64,000 nucleotides of DNA from JBCCCJ01 sp039029315 (GCA_039029315.1 JBCCGK010000037.1:1-64000), one strand, 5' to 3'; shown: positions 17,721-26,647, counted from the first letter of the stretch. Numbers and translations are program-made. Notes: a model not told the origin generated them from the letters alone.

Positions 17721-18598
17721 ATTTGCTCATACAAGATCTCTCCAAAACCTACGCCAACGGCGTGGAAGCCTTAAAACAAGTCTCTTTGACTATAGGTACT
17801 GGCATGTTTGGCTTATTGGGCCAAAATGGAGCAGGGAAATCTACCCTCATGCGTAGCATTGCTACCCTCCAGGATGCTGACGAAGGGAGTATTCACTTCA
17901 ATGACATAGATGTTTTTACCCAGCCACATGCCCTGAGACAGGTCCTTGGCTATCTGCCTCAGGAATTTGGGCTGTATCCCAATGTGACTGCTGAGGAATT
18001 GCTCCTTCATATCGCCGATATGAAAGGAATCGTTAAGAAGACTGAGCGCAAGGAGATCGTTGCGGCACTGCTCCACAAAGTCAATCTATATCCCGCAAGG
18101 AAGAAGAAGCTTGGTGGTTATTCCGGAGGGATGAAACAGCGATTTGGAATCGCGCAAGCACTTTTGGTTCATCCACAACTGATCATTGTGGATGAACCAA
18201 CTGCTGGCCTCGATCCCATGGAACGAAATCGCTTTTACAATCTTCTGGCAAAGCTCGGAGAGAATAAGGTCGTCATCCTGTCAACCCATATCGTCGAAGA
18301 TGTCAGTACGCTTTGTAATGACATGGCCATTATTGGGCAAGGAGAGGTCTTGTTGACAGGGAAACCGAATGAAGTTGAGGCCTCCTTGAATGGTCGATTA
18401 TGGGAATTACAAATCGATCATGAAGAATTGGCAGACTTCCAGGAGGAATATATGATCATATCTTCACGCTTCCATATGGGGAAACTCTTGATTACAGTAG
18501 TGGATGATGATCAGCCCGATGGCGCTTTCTGGCGAAAAATACCCACACTGGAGGACGCATATTTTCACTTGGTAACAGAAAGAGAATTAGTCGCTTAA
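17717..18598 (+). CDS. Orphan ABC transporter ATP-binding protein
   Basis: A 293-residue CcmA/NatA-type ATPase: Walker A GQNGAGKST (~37), signature YSGGMKQR (~134), Walker B IIVDEPTAGLDP (~155), and a C-terminal ~70-residue extension ending PTLEDAYFHLV, as in ABC-2 exporters. Such genes are nearly always followed by their permease, but here no permease gene follows: 355 bp of non-coding sequence leads into the oppositely oriented NIS synthetase. It is translationally coupled to the MATE gene (4-bp overlap). Either the permease was lost or the ATPase serves a permease encoded elsewhere. Confidence 0.85.
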   Translation: MNLLIQDLSKTYANGVEALKQVSLTIGTGMFGLLGQNGAGKSTLMRSIATLQDADEGSIHFNDIDVFTQPHALRQVLGYLPQEFGLYPNVTAEELLLHIADMKGIVKKTERKEIVAALLHKVNLYPARKKKLGGYSGGMKQRFGIAQALLVHPQLIIVDEPTAGLDPMERNRFYNLLAKLGENKVVILSTHIVEDVSTLCNDMAIIGQGEVLLTGKPNEVEASLNGRLWELQIDHEELADFQEEYMIISSRFHMGKLLITVVDDDQPDGAFWRKIPTLEDAYFHLVTERELVA

Positions 18599-18953
18599 TC
18601 TTGGGCTTATGATTTGGAATATTCTCACCACAGTTTGTCCAAAAAGAGCTGGGGACAAAAGCCGCAGAACTGTTCGAGGCAATTGCGGACACATAAAGGG
18701 GCAATAACCTTCGAGAACCTGTACCAATATTTGTGCGCGAAAATGACAAGCCGCGATCGTCAGACACACTGGCGCAAGGTATTTGAGAAGGTGCCCGAAT
18801 AGCCCTGGCGAGCATTTGATGATCAAGAGAAAGTAATGAATGGAGACAAAATAAATCATCTATTCTGAATTGTGCTTTTGCCCTGACTCTGCCTTGCTCA
18901 CCCCTCAATTAGCTACACTAAATTCGGGTTTCGCGCCTTGATCCAGAACAAAA
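18599..18953. other. Intergenic region with a possible gene remnant
   Basis: No intact gene is visible where the permease partner of the preceding ATPase would be expected. A short plus-strand reading frame ends at 18802 and carries a protein-like stretch (GAITFENLYQYLCAKMTS, then RDRQTHWRKVFEKVPE). A different frame starting with ATG at 18609 stops after about 30 codons. The pieces lie in two frames, which would fit a decayed gene, but I recognise no family. Confidence 0.35.
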
Positions 18954-20819
18954 TCACTGCTTCATTTTTTGATGATTTATGTCATCACCATTCCTAACCA
19001 TTTTATCCGCAAAAAGATTTTGTCGAATCGTGTATATCGTTTCCTGCGTTTGGGCTAGACTCATGTGAAAGACACTTTTCACCTGAATGGGTTCCTGTAA
19101 GATCGCCTGTTCGATTCGATCCAATTCCTTGACATATGCAGATCTGTAGGATTGATGGATGTGTACAGGCTTGATTCGGTACGTATGAATGGTTTCACTC
19201 ACTAATCCTTTCATTATCCTAAGAAGTTGGTGCCAATCAAGATCATACTCCAAACAAAGTATTCGTGCAAAGGGAATAAGATGATAAAAAAAGGTGGTAT
19301 GGATAATTTGTTGTTCAGGGACCGTACCAGAATCAAAAATGTGCTTGAGGGTTGGGTGCATATCCTGAAGAATGTTAATCCCATTCATCTTCAATAGACT
19401 TGCATATATTTCAATTCCACCTGCCAGGTCTCCTACCATACAACAAGTGAGTCTGGCCGATTCATCCAGAATCAGATATGTATTCTGTTGATGAGCCTCG
19501 ACTGCGATCCCATATTTCGCATAAATTCCAAGCTGAGCTCGAATGACGATCTCGGCATAGCGTTGAAAATACTCCATAGCAGATTCAGCATCCATGACCT
19601 CCCCTCCCTGCATCAGATCAATCAGGATTGGTTTTCCGCTACAAGGCGATATTTCAAAGGCCGCACTTAGTGGAATGGATATTTCGCCTTCTTCCAGCAA
19701 ACTTAAGGGATTCCCTTTATACAAAACATTCAGATGATAAGAGGGGTTCTGGGATTGGCCAATATATGCTTTGTCATCAATATAAATTCCCAAAGGCTCA
19801 GGAATGATACGAATAAGGCTGGAAAGTTGCTCGTCCTCTAACAAAATATCATGCAACAATCGCGTCAGCACTGGACCTGCATGGACCCGCGGGGGTGAAT
19901 GTGTGCGCAACATGCTCGTGGTCTGAATATTGAGAGGAAGTTTGATGTAGGGAGCATGAGCATTTGTCGGCATCAAGGTCCGAATAGATATGGTTGCTCT
20001 GGTTGGGATACTGATTCCATGTAGAAAAACAATTTCCTTTTGGGATATTTTATCAGCGAATCGTTGAGAGAGAAACTGAATCTGGAACGGATGGACAGGA
20101 ACAGGGTAATAGTGGATAGGATTATATGTGAGTTCCTGCAGAGCCTTCTCCCATTGATGAAGTGTCTCCGGGAAATGTTGACCGAAAAACTCCTGTACAA
20201 AGAGGGATTGATTCTCTCTGGTGAACTTACACAAGCCCCTGGCTATCGCTATGACAGGAAGATCGATGTGACGACCACATTCCGGAGAATATGCATAGAT
20301 GTCAGAAGGCTCAAATCCCTTTTTTAATTTGGCGAGCGGATGAGTTGGATTCCCGCGAAATGATGCCAATTGCATCAGGAAGTTATTGCGTTTTACCTCA
20401 TCTTTCTGAGCTTGTAGAAATAACCAAAAGTTTTGATACCCTTTAGAGGCGAAGTCCTGATAAATTATTGTTCGTTCTGTCAAGGAGATGAGTTCGCTGT
20501 CTCCAGCCAAAATAATATCTCTCAAGGATGATGATGCCCCCTCAAAAGAGATAGAGGGAAGGACAGAAAGCCAAAACAATTCCAGGCTATCAATAGATTG
20601 GAAGGTTTCATGTTGAGATTCCCTGAAGTGAATATCCACACCCATCAAAGGATTCTTGGTGTAAATAATGTCTATCACATCATATTCATTGTTGAGCTCC
20701 CGGGTAGATCCATCCGCATATGTAATGGTAAAAAATGCCTGCCCTTCTTTCAGGATCCCTTCTCTAAAAGCGGCATATATGAGTCTCAAAAGTGTTTGAT
20801 GGAGAACAATTTGTTGCAT
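18954..20819 (-). CDS. NIS siderophore synthetase, IucA/IucC family
   Basis: A 621-residue NRPS-independent siderophore synthetase. Family motifs include KLPLNIQTTSMLRTHSPP at about residue 290 and the catalytic-region GIAVEAHQQN at about residue 440, followed by the FhuF-like C-terminal part. These enzymes use ATP to join a carboxylate such as citrate to an amine or hydroxylamine. The frame is open to 20930, but the N-terminus of the family begins near MQQIVLHQTLLRLIY, so I place the start at the ATG at 20819. No monooxygenase, acyltransferase or decarboxylase lies nearby, so the amine substrate is unknown. The gene diverges from a CysJ-like reductase with a Fur-like operator between. Confidence 0.88.
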   Translation of the reverse strand: MQQIVLHQTLLRLIYAAFREGILKEGQAFFTITYADGSTRELNNEYDVIDIIYTKNPLMGVDIHFRESQHETFQSIDSLELFWLSVLPSISFEGASSSLRDIILAGDSELISLTERTIIYQDFASKGYQNFWLFLQAQKDEVKRNNFLMQLASFRGNPTHPLAKLKKGFEPSDIYAYSPECGRHIDLPVIAIARGLCKFTRENQSLFVQEFFGQHFPETLHQWEKALQELTYNPIHYYPVPVHPFQIQFLSQRFADKISQKEIVFLHGISIPTRATISIRTLMPTNAHAPYIKLPLNIQTTSMLRTHSPPRVHAGPVLTRLLHDILLEDEQLSSLIRIIPEPLGIYIDDKAYIGQSQNPSYHLNVLYKGNPLSLLEEGEISIPLSAAFEISPCSGKPILIDLMQGGEVMDAESAMEYFQRYAEIVIRAQLGIYAKYGIAVEAHQQNTYLILDESARLTCCMVGDLAGGIEIYASLLKMNGINILQDMHPTLKHIFDSGTVPEQQIIHTTFFYHLIPFARILCLEYDLDWHQLLRIMKGLVSETIHTYRIKPVHIHQSYRSAYVKELDRIEQAILQEPIQVKSVFHMSLAQTQETIYTIRQNLFADKMVRNGDDINHQKMKQ

Positions 20820-20877
20820 TTTCCTACTCAGGAGATTAGAAGTCTTTTCAAGATTTGCAATGATAGTGTTTTTTTCT

Positions 20878-20900
20878 TTATTTAGACTAATTCTAAATAA
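20878..20900. promoter_or_regulatory. Fur-like operator (site 4), bidirectional
   Basis: Perfect 9-bp arms, TTATTTAGA (20878-20886) and TCTAAATAA (20892-20900). The core, 20880-20898, reads ATTTAG-A-CTAATT-CTAAAT, the mirror orientation of site 1. It sits between the divergent NIS synthetase and FAD reductase genes and probably controls both. A possible -7 element for the NIS gene is CAATGATA (20858-20865, read as TATCATTG on the minus strand), one mismatch from consensus. Confidence 0.7.
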
Positions 20901-20928
20901 GATTCTTGTATCTCTGCTAGCCCTGTTC

Positions 20929-22410
20929 ATGCATATGCAAATCTCCTCCTTTATCTCCCCAGCTCATGCGCGATTCATCTCAGGAAAATATGCCATAAGG
21001 ACTCCCCTTCAATTGTTGTCGAATATAGAGCGAGGGGATCAATCGACCTTGCAACTTGCCGTGGATGCTAGTCGTATGGCTGAAGCATATCCTGAAAATC
21101 CCATCTTCCCTCAAGCCGGAGATGTCATAGCAGTACTTCCCGAAAACAGTCAGGAACACATCTCCAGCCTCCAAAAGTATCTGAATGCTTGTGAACATGA
21201 TACCTTCTTTCTGTCAGGGAGATATGAATCTGACGAAGGCCGTTTTTACAGAGAATTGGATGCGCTCACATTCGTCTGTCTCAATCCTATCCGCCTTGAA
21301 ACACTTGTGAGATTGAAAGAAAAAGTCCAGCAGATGTCTGAGATTCCCGCCTTTATCTCCCGATCTGTCAGGATATTGGATCGACTTCTCCGCATACACG
21401 CACAGGCCCCAGACAGATGCAAGCAGATTTTACAACATTGTCATCTCACAGACCTCTTGGGAGCCTTTCCAAGCTTATTGACCCTCCAGGACATTTGCGA
21501 TACTCAGAAAGGCAACTACCGAAGAGTCTACACAATCTCCGGAATTTCTCGGGATTCAAGGGGGATTGCTCAGACCATCCAATTTTTACTTGCCCTTGGT
21601 GTACACTATCAGGTTCCAAAAGAGGGATTCAATCCCGGTACCACTTATGAAGGAACAGCTTCAGGCTACCTTCGTAGACTCATAGAATCTTCTACATCCT
21701 CAGATCCTCAAGTAGAATGCTTTGTTCAGCCCAGGTCATTTGGTCCACCGGAGAAGAACAGCCTTCATATACCAGAACAATTCCCGCCCAAAGTTGATGC
21801 AGCATTCTTCAATAAGCTTCGCATGCCTCTTCTCCTGCTAGCAAATGGCAGCGGAATATCAGGGATCCGTGCTGTACTTGAGGAAAGATCTTACTGGAAA
21901 CAACAAGGATATAGCATAGGCAGTTCCTCTCTCCTTTTTGGAATCCGCAATCGCAGGCAGGATTATATCTATCAACAGGACCTGCTGGAATACCAAAAAC
22001 AAGGGATAATAGATCGAATCGTTTTGGCAGAATCAAGGCCAAGCAAAGGTTTGAAACAATATGTCCAGCATGTCCTGATGACGGGGGCTTTCAATCATGA
22101 ACTAAAAGCGTTTTTTGAGGCTCGAAGTGTGATCATCATCTGTGGGGACCGAAGAATGGGACAGATGATTGTTGATGGTTGTTTGCCTATATTGTTGCCC
22201 CAGATTAGTCCAGAACGCCTACCCGATCAGCTCCGACATACTGAATTCATTCATCCTAAAAAGTTTGAATGGGCAAAAAAAGAGATCGCGGATCTCAAGG
22301 CTCAATCCTTGCTCATCCGCTCTACATCTGGTTCTCGTTATATCAAGAAAAAGAACCTCTCCCTTGATATGATATTGGAAGGCCTGAACCTTTTACATCC
22401 TTCTATCTGA
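20929..22410 (+). CDS. CysJ/NADPH-cytochrome P450 reductase-like FAD/NADP(H) oxidoreductase without flavodoxin domain
   Basis: About 493 residues resembling the FAD and NADP domains of CysJ-type diflavin reductases. GDVIAVLPENS (~60) begins the connecting part, RRVYTISG (~200) is in the position of the FAD-binding RxYS motif, and PLLLLANGSGISGIRAVLEE (~305), SSLLFGIRNRRQDYIY and IIICGDRRMG form the NADP half. The N-terminal FMN/flavodoxin domain of full diflavin reductases is absent. I start at the ATG at 20929 (20935 is possible); the open frame from 20860 would overlap the operator. It is divergent from the NIS synthetase and shares its Fur-like operator, so a role in ferric-siderophore reduction or supply of electrons for siderophore assembly is likely. 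Confidence 0.75.
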   Translation: MHMQISSFISPAHARFISGKYAIRTPLQLLSNIERGDQSTLQLAVDASRMAEAYPENPIFPQAGDVIAVLPENSQEHISSLQKYLNACEHDTFFLSGRYESDEGRFYRELDALTFVCLNPIRLETLVRLKEKVQQMSEIPAFISRSVRILDRLLRIHAQAPDRCKQILQHCHLTDLLGAFPSLLTLQDICDTQKGNYRRVYTISGISRDSRGIAQTIQFLLALGVHYQVPKEGFNPGTTYEGTASGYLRRLIESSTSSDPQVECFVQPRSFGPPEKNSLHIPEQFPPKVDAAFFNKLRMPLLLLANGSGISGIRAVLEERSYWKQQGYSIGSSSLLFGIRNRRQDYIYQQDLLEYQKQGIIDRIVLAESRPSKGLKQYVQHVLMTGAFNHELKAFFEARSVIIICGDRRMGQMIVDGCLPILLPQISPERLPDQLRHTEFIHPKKFEWAKKEIADLKAQSLLIRSTSGSRYIKKKNLSLDMILEGLNLLHPSI

Positions 22411-22414
22411 TTCC

Positions 22415-22945
22415 TTATTCTACAATCAGTTTTCCTTGCATCAGGCTATAATGCCCGGGAAAACTACAAATGTAATCATAGATCCCCTTCGCAGGGGCAG
22501 TAAAGGTGATAGTAGTAGATTCTCCCCCGCCTATCAGATTTGTATGGACGATCACATCATCGCCTTCAGGAATATACCCATTGTCAATCGCAGCAACTGC
22601 TTTCAGGGCAAAATCCGCGATGTCTACTCCCGGCTTCAGTAAGACAAAATTATGCCCCATGGCTGTCTTGGGGAGCTTCCCTTCATGTTTGAGGGTCAAA
22701 GTGATCTCTTGCCCCTCCTTCACTGTGAGTTCTTTTTGATCATATTGCATCATGTCATTGGAGGTCAAAACGATTGCCTCTGAGGATGCATCCTGGCTAG
22801 GTTCAGTTGACGGTTCTACTGGTGTATCGGTTGTTTCTTGTTTTGCTTGACTGTTTTGCTGAGTTGAGGAGGAGCTCTCATCACTTCCACAGCCCCCAAT
22901 AATCAGACTTGCTAGAAATAGAAAGAAGAGTTGTTTCATTGTCAT
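22415..22945 (-). CDS. Azurin-like cupredoxin lipoprotein
   Basis: A 176-residue lipoprotein: signal peptide with lipobox Cys19, a Ser/Thr/Gln/Glu-rich linker (residues 21-56), then an azurin-type blue copper domain. All four expected ligands are visible: His98 in MGHN, Cys160 in YICSFPGH, His165 and Met169 in SLMQG. It should bind one type 1 copper and shuttle electrons at the membrane surface. It is convergent with the FAD reductase gene, with only 4 bp between stops, and upstream of the ferric ABC importer. A link to copper-dependent iron redox chemistry is possible but unproven. Confidence 0.88.
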   Translation of the reverse strand: MTMKQLFFLFLASLIIGGCGSDESSSSTQQNSQAKQETTDTPVEPSTEPSQDASSEAIVLTSNDMMQYDQKELTVKEGQEITLTLKHEGKLPKTAMGHNFVLLKPGVDIADFALKAVAAIDNGYIPEGDDVIVHTNLIGGGESTTITFTAPAKGIYDYICSFPGHYSLMQGKLIVE

Positions 22946-23112
22946 TTTATCTATACGAATTTAAAAACACTGTAAAGTAATTAAATATCAACAACTTACG
23001 AGCAAAATAAGGAAGCCATTTACGATTAATTCTCTATCTGAAAAAAAAAATCAAATTCTTGATCAGAAGGCTGGAATTAACGAAAAATTATCTCCATTTT
23101 TACGAGGTAAAT

Positions 23113-23135
23113 TTATTTAGAATTAATCTAAATAA
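23113..23135. promoter_or_regulatory. Fur-like operator (site 5)
   Basis: Perfect 9-bp arms, TTATTTAGA and TCTAAATAA, around ATTAA; core ATTTAG-AATTAA-T-CTAAAT at 23115-23133. It lies immediately upstream of a -7 element (23139-23146), the ideal place to block the promoter of the ferric ABC importer operon. Confidence 0.7.
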
Positions 23136-23138
23136 AAA

Positions 23139-23146
23139 TAACTTTG
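23139..23146 (+). promoter_or_regulatory. -7 promoter element of the ferric ABC importer operon
   Basis: TAACTTTG matches TAnnTTTG exactly. It is 3 bp past the Fur-like operator and 60 bp before the substrate-binding protein gene. Confidence 0.5.
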
Positions 23147-23205
23147 TTAAGTTAATCATGTGTTGCACACGATTAATTTGATTCTATCATTTTAACCCTA
23201 GCTCA

Positions 23206-24249
23206 ATGCAATATTCCCATTTATTCCAAACGTACCTATACAAAATCAGTCTCTTTTCTCTCAGTCTTCTCATGTTTTCAGCTTGTCAGGAAAAAACCGC
23301 TGAAATCAACCTGTATACCCATCGCCACTATGAAGTAGATAAACAACTTTTTGCAGCCTTTGAGGAGCAGACAGGCATCAAAGTCAATGTCACCAACGCA
23401 AGCGCCGACGAACTCATTGAAAAAATGGAAATCGAAGGGGACCAAAGTCCTGCCGATGTATTGATCACTGTAGATGCTGGAAGATTGGTCCGAGCGAAAG
23501 AAAAAGAGCTTTTGCAAACCATGACTTCCGAGTATTTGTCCAATACCATCCCTGCCCACCTCCGGGATGACGACAATCAATGGTTTGGCTTGACTAAAAG
23601 AGCCAGAGTAATTGCCTACAGCAAGGAGCGCGTACATCCTGATTCTCTAAGCACCTACGAAGACCTTACCAGTGAAAAATGGAAAGGCAAAATTCTAATT
23701 CGTCAGTCCAACAATATCTACAACCAATCCCTTCTGGCATCTATCATTGCGCATCATGGAGAAGAAGGGGCCAAAGAGTGGGTGACAGGTATGATGGAAA
23801 ATTTTGCCCGAAGACCTCAAGGAAGTGATCGGGATCAGGTCAAAGCAGTGATGGCAGGCGAGGGAGATTTGGCCATCATCAATACCTATTATCTAGGCAA
23901 ACTACTCAAGTCTAGCAATCCAGAGGAAGTAGCCGCGGGGGAAAGTGTCAACATCTTTTTCCCAAATCAAGAAGGTAGAGGCGCTCATGTCAATATCAGT
24001 GGGGCTGGAGTCGCCAAATATTCACCGAATAAAGAGAATGCGATCAAATTCATTGAATACCTGGCGTCAAAGGAAGTCCAGAAAGTGTTTGCGCAAGCAA
24101 ACTATGAGTATCCTGTTCATCCTGAAGTGGCTGCTTCGGATCTCTTGGTTTCCTGGGGAGAATTCAAATCTGATGTCCTTCCCTTGACCAAATTGGGGGA
24201 GCTGAATCTGAATGCGGTGAAGACTTTTAATGAAGCAGGATGGCCCTAG
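23206..24249 (+). CDS. Ferric iron ABC transporter substrate-binding lipoprotein, FbpA/FutA-like
   Basis: A 347-residue lipoprotein (signal peptide, lipobox MFSACQ). The mature part begins INLYTHRHYEVDKQLFAAFE, the usual start of FutA/FbpA proteins, and includes VLITVDAGRLVRAKEKELLQ and the iron-binding adjacent tyrosines in NTYYLGKLL (~residue 226). It delivers Fe3+ to the permease encoded next. It is the first gene of a three-gene operon (binding protein, permease, ATPase) under a Fur-like operator and a clear -7 element. Confidence 0.92.
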   Translation: MQYSHLFQTYLYKISLFSLSLLMFSACQEKTAEINLYTHRHYEVDKQLFAAFEEQTGIKVNVTNASADELIEKMEIEGDQSPADVLITVDAGRLVRAKEKELLQTMTSEYLSNTIPAHLRDDDNQWFGLTKRARVIAYSKERVHPDSLSTYEDLTSEKWKGKILIRQSNNIYNQSLLASIIAHHGEEGAKEWVTGMMENFARRPQGSDRDQVKAVMAGEGDLAIINTYYLGKLLKSSNPEEVAAGESVNIFFPNQEGRGAHVNISGAGVAKYSPNKENAIKFIEYLASKEVQKVFAQANYEYPVHPEVAASDLLVSWGEFKSDVLPLTKLGELNLNAVKTFNEAGWP

Positions 24250-24250
24250 G

Positions 24251-25885
24251 ATGAAACAATGGTTAGGTAAAGGTTCCCTGCAACGATTTTTTCGTGATAT
24301 GAACCGATGGTCAGTCCTGGTATTGATCATCGGCTCCTTCATTGGTTTACCTATTTTTATTGTTGCGTACCAATTGTTGAAGGGTCCCGGAGAAGAATGG
24401 GAACATATCACAACCTTTCTCCTCCCCCATTATGTGTATCATACTTTTTTTCTGATTGTGTGTTGTGCAATCGGAACCTTGTTGATTGGAGTCGGCTGCG
24501 CCTGGCTCATCTGTCGGTATGAGTTCCCGTTTAGAAGAGTGCTGGATTGGATGTTGATTTTGCCACTTGCCATCCCTTCATTCATTACTGCCTACGCCTA
24601 TGCAGGGGTTTTTGACAATGGAGGTACCTGGACACTGATGATGGCAAAGCTGGGAATTGAAGTCCAAAAAATTGACGTGATGAACTTGTCCGGCTTGTGC
24701 TGGGTGCTTAGTATCTCTCTCTTTCCCTATGTATATATTGGCGCAAGAGCTGCTTTTCGCCAACATGCCCAGCAGTTCAGGGAAGCCTCCCATCTGTTGG
24801 GAGCAACTGAGCGGAAATTCTTTTTCACCATTGCTCTTCCTCTTGCAAGGCCGGCAATCATATCTGGTCTTTTATTCGTCATCATGGAAGTCCTCAATGA
24901 CTATGGGGCGGCGAAATACTACGGAATCAATACCTTTACGACGGGCATTTTTAACAGTTGGCGGGATCTGGAGGATTTGCCCAGTGCTTTTTATTTGTCT
25001 GCCATTCTTGTTCTCTTGATCTTTGTACTGATCCTGTTGGAAAGATGGCAAAGAGGCTCTCGCTCTTATGCCACAGTAGCGGCATCTGATGGTGGATCGA
25101 AACGAATCCTCCTTTCTGGTGGAAAGGCCTGGTTTGTTTGCTTATTGACTGTTTTTCCTCTCTTGGCCGGATTTGTGCTTCCTGTAGCTCAGTTGTTGTA
25201 TTGGGTCTACTATACCTTTTGGGATGTCTTGGATGTCGCTTTCATCCAACTGATCATCAACAGTTTTTTCATTGCTTTTCTGGCAGCACTTCTGACCACA
25301 ATCCTTGCACTCTTTTTTGTCTACTTTAGCAAATGGACGCATCTCTCTGGAGTCAGGCTTTTTGCCAGAACTGCCAGCTTGGGATATATCATCCCTGGCG
25401 CAGTAATAGGATTGGGAGTCTTGATTTCCGCACGAATGCTTGTTCAGGGTACAGCTTCTCTGTTCGATTTACGTATAGGATTTCTCTTGTATGGGTCCAT
25501 GTTGACCCTTGTCTATGCCTATGTGGTTCGATTTTTTGCGATTGCACATCAAACAATTGAGGCCAGTAGTGCCAAAATTGGTTCACAATTTTTTGAATCC
25601 GCTATCTTACTTGGAAAAAAACCGATCTTGGCATTAAAGCAGATAGACTTTCCTCTTTTGAAAACAGGACTTCTCAGTGCAATGACCTTATTGTTCATCG
25701 ATATCATGAAGGAATTGCCTCTGACGCTTGTATTGAAGTCTCCCGATGTGCAAACGCTGGCTATCAAAGCATATGAATATATAGAGAATGGAGATCAGAT
25801 AGATAAGGCCGCACTGCCTTCTTTGTTGATCATTGGAGCTGTCAGTTGTTTTATCCTCATTTCCAATCGCTGGCTAAAGACTTGA
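24251..25885 (+). CDS. Ferric iron ABC transporter permease, FbpB-like
   Basis: A 544-residue fused permease with about twelve membrane helices in two homologous halves, each with an EAA-type loop (REASHLLGATERKFFFTIALPLARP near residue 185 and the related FESAILLGKKP in the second half). FbpB-type proteins form the channel for Fe3+ import. The frame is open from 24230, but the ATG at 24251, just after the previous stop, is the better start. The ATPase gene starts 1 bp after its stop. Confidence 0.9.
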   Translation: MKQWLGKGSLQRFFRDMNRWSVLVLIIGSFIGLPIFIVAYQLLKGPGEEWEHITTFLLPHYVYHTFFLIVCCAIGTLLIGVGCAWLICRYEFPFRRVLDWMLILPLAIPSFITAYAYAGVFDNGGTWTLMMAKLGIEVQKIDVMNLSGLCWVLSISLFPYVYIGARAAFRQHAQQFREASHLLGATERKFFFTIALPLARPAIISGLLFVIMEVLNDYGAAKYYGINTFTTGIFNSWRDLEDLPSAFYLSAILVLLIFVLILLERWQRGSRSYATVAASDGGSKRILLSGGKAWFVCLLTVFPLLAGFVLPVAQLLYWVYYTFWDVLDVAFIQLIINSFFIAFLAALLTTILALFFVYFSKWTHLSGVRLFARTASLGYIIPGAVIGLGVLISARMLVQGTASLFDLRIGFLLYGSMLTLVYAYVVRFFAIAHQTIEASSAKIGSQFFESAILLGKKPILALKQIDFPLLKTGLLSAMTLLFIDIMKELPLTLVLKSPDVQTLAIKAYEYIENGDQIDKAALPSLLIIGAVSCFILISNRWLKT

Positions 25886-25886
25886 T

Positions 25887-26639
25887 ATGAATATTCTCGA
25901 AACACATAGATTGTTCAAATCTTATGATTCTGGCAAAACCTTTGCCTTGAAGGACATGAATTTTTCTCTCAAACAAGGGAATATCTGTGCTGTTGTTGGA
26001 GAAAGTGGAAGTGGCAAAACTACTCTTTTACGATTGATTGCTGGGCTGGAACGACCTGAAATGGGACAAATCATTCTCCAAGGGAGAGAGGTATCTACTC
26101 AAACAAAGATTGTTCCACCTTATGAGAGAAATGTGGGGATGGTTTTCCAGAGTTTTGCCCTGTTTCCTCATCTTTCTGTGGTGAAGAATGTTGCATATGG
26201 TCTTCCAAAACATCAAAAACAATTGGCAAAGGAGATACTTGCCAGAGTGAATTTAGCGGGTTTGGAAAATAGATACCCTCACCAACTCAGTGGGGGCCAA
26301 CAGCAACGTGTAGCCATAGCCAGGACTTTGGCTACCAATCCACAGCTATTGTTGCTGGATGAACCATTCAGTAATCTGGATGCAGCTCTTGTAAGCTCTC
26401 TTCGGCATGAGATTCAGCAAATTGTCAAGCAATTTAGCATCTCTGCCATGTTCATTACACACGATATGCAGGATGCCATTGCCATTTCAGATGAAGTTTG
26501 TGTTCTGAAGGAGGGACAGTTGATAGAATATGGAACTGTTCAGGCACTGGCACGTTCACCTAAGACTGATTATGTAAAGGCTATTTTTGACCAACTCAGA
26601 TCATCTGCTTCTTCCGTATTGGATTCTCTGGATCTGTGA
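25887..26639 (+). CDS. Ferric iron ABC transporter ATP-binding protein, FbpC-like, short form
   Basis: A 250-residue ATPase: Walker A GESGSGKTT (~38), signature LSGGQQQR (~133), Walker B LLLLDEPFSNLD (~153), and the H-loop FITHD. It powers the FbpA/FbpB importer encoded immediately upstream. Classical FbpC proteins are around 350 residues with a C-terminal regulatory domain that senses iron; that domain is absent here, the protein stopping shortly after the nucleotide-binding domain. It is convergent with the PepSY gene, 8 bp apart. Confidence 0.9.
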   Translation: MNILETHRLFKSYDSGKTFALKDMNFSLKQGNICAVVGESGSGKTTLLRLIAGLERPEMGQIILQGREVSTQTKIVPPYERNVGMVFQSFALFPHLSVVKNVAYGLPKHQKQLAKEILARVNLAGLENRYPHQLSGGQQQRVAIARTLATNPQLLLLDEPFSNLDAALVSSLRHEIQQIVKQFSISAMFITHDMQDAIAISDEVCVLKEGQLIEYGTVQALARSPKTDYVKAIFDQLRSSASSVLDSLDL

Positions 26640-26647
26640 TTGAGCAT

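Noticed and set aside
18492..18908. Minus-strand frame of 138 codons across the ATPase gene end
   Set aside because: It overlaps the conserved C-terminal extension of the ATPase and shows no recognisable protein pattern.
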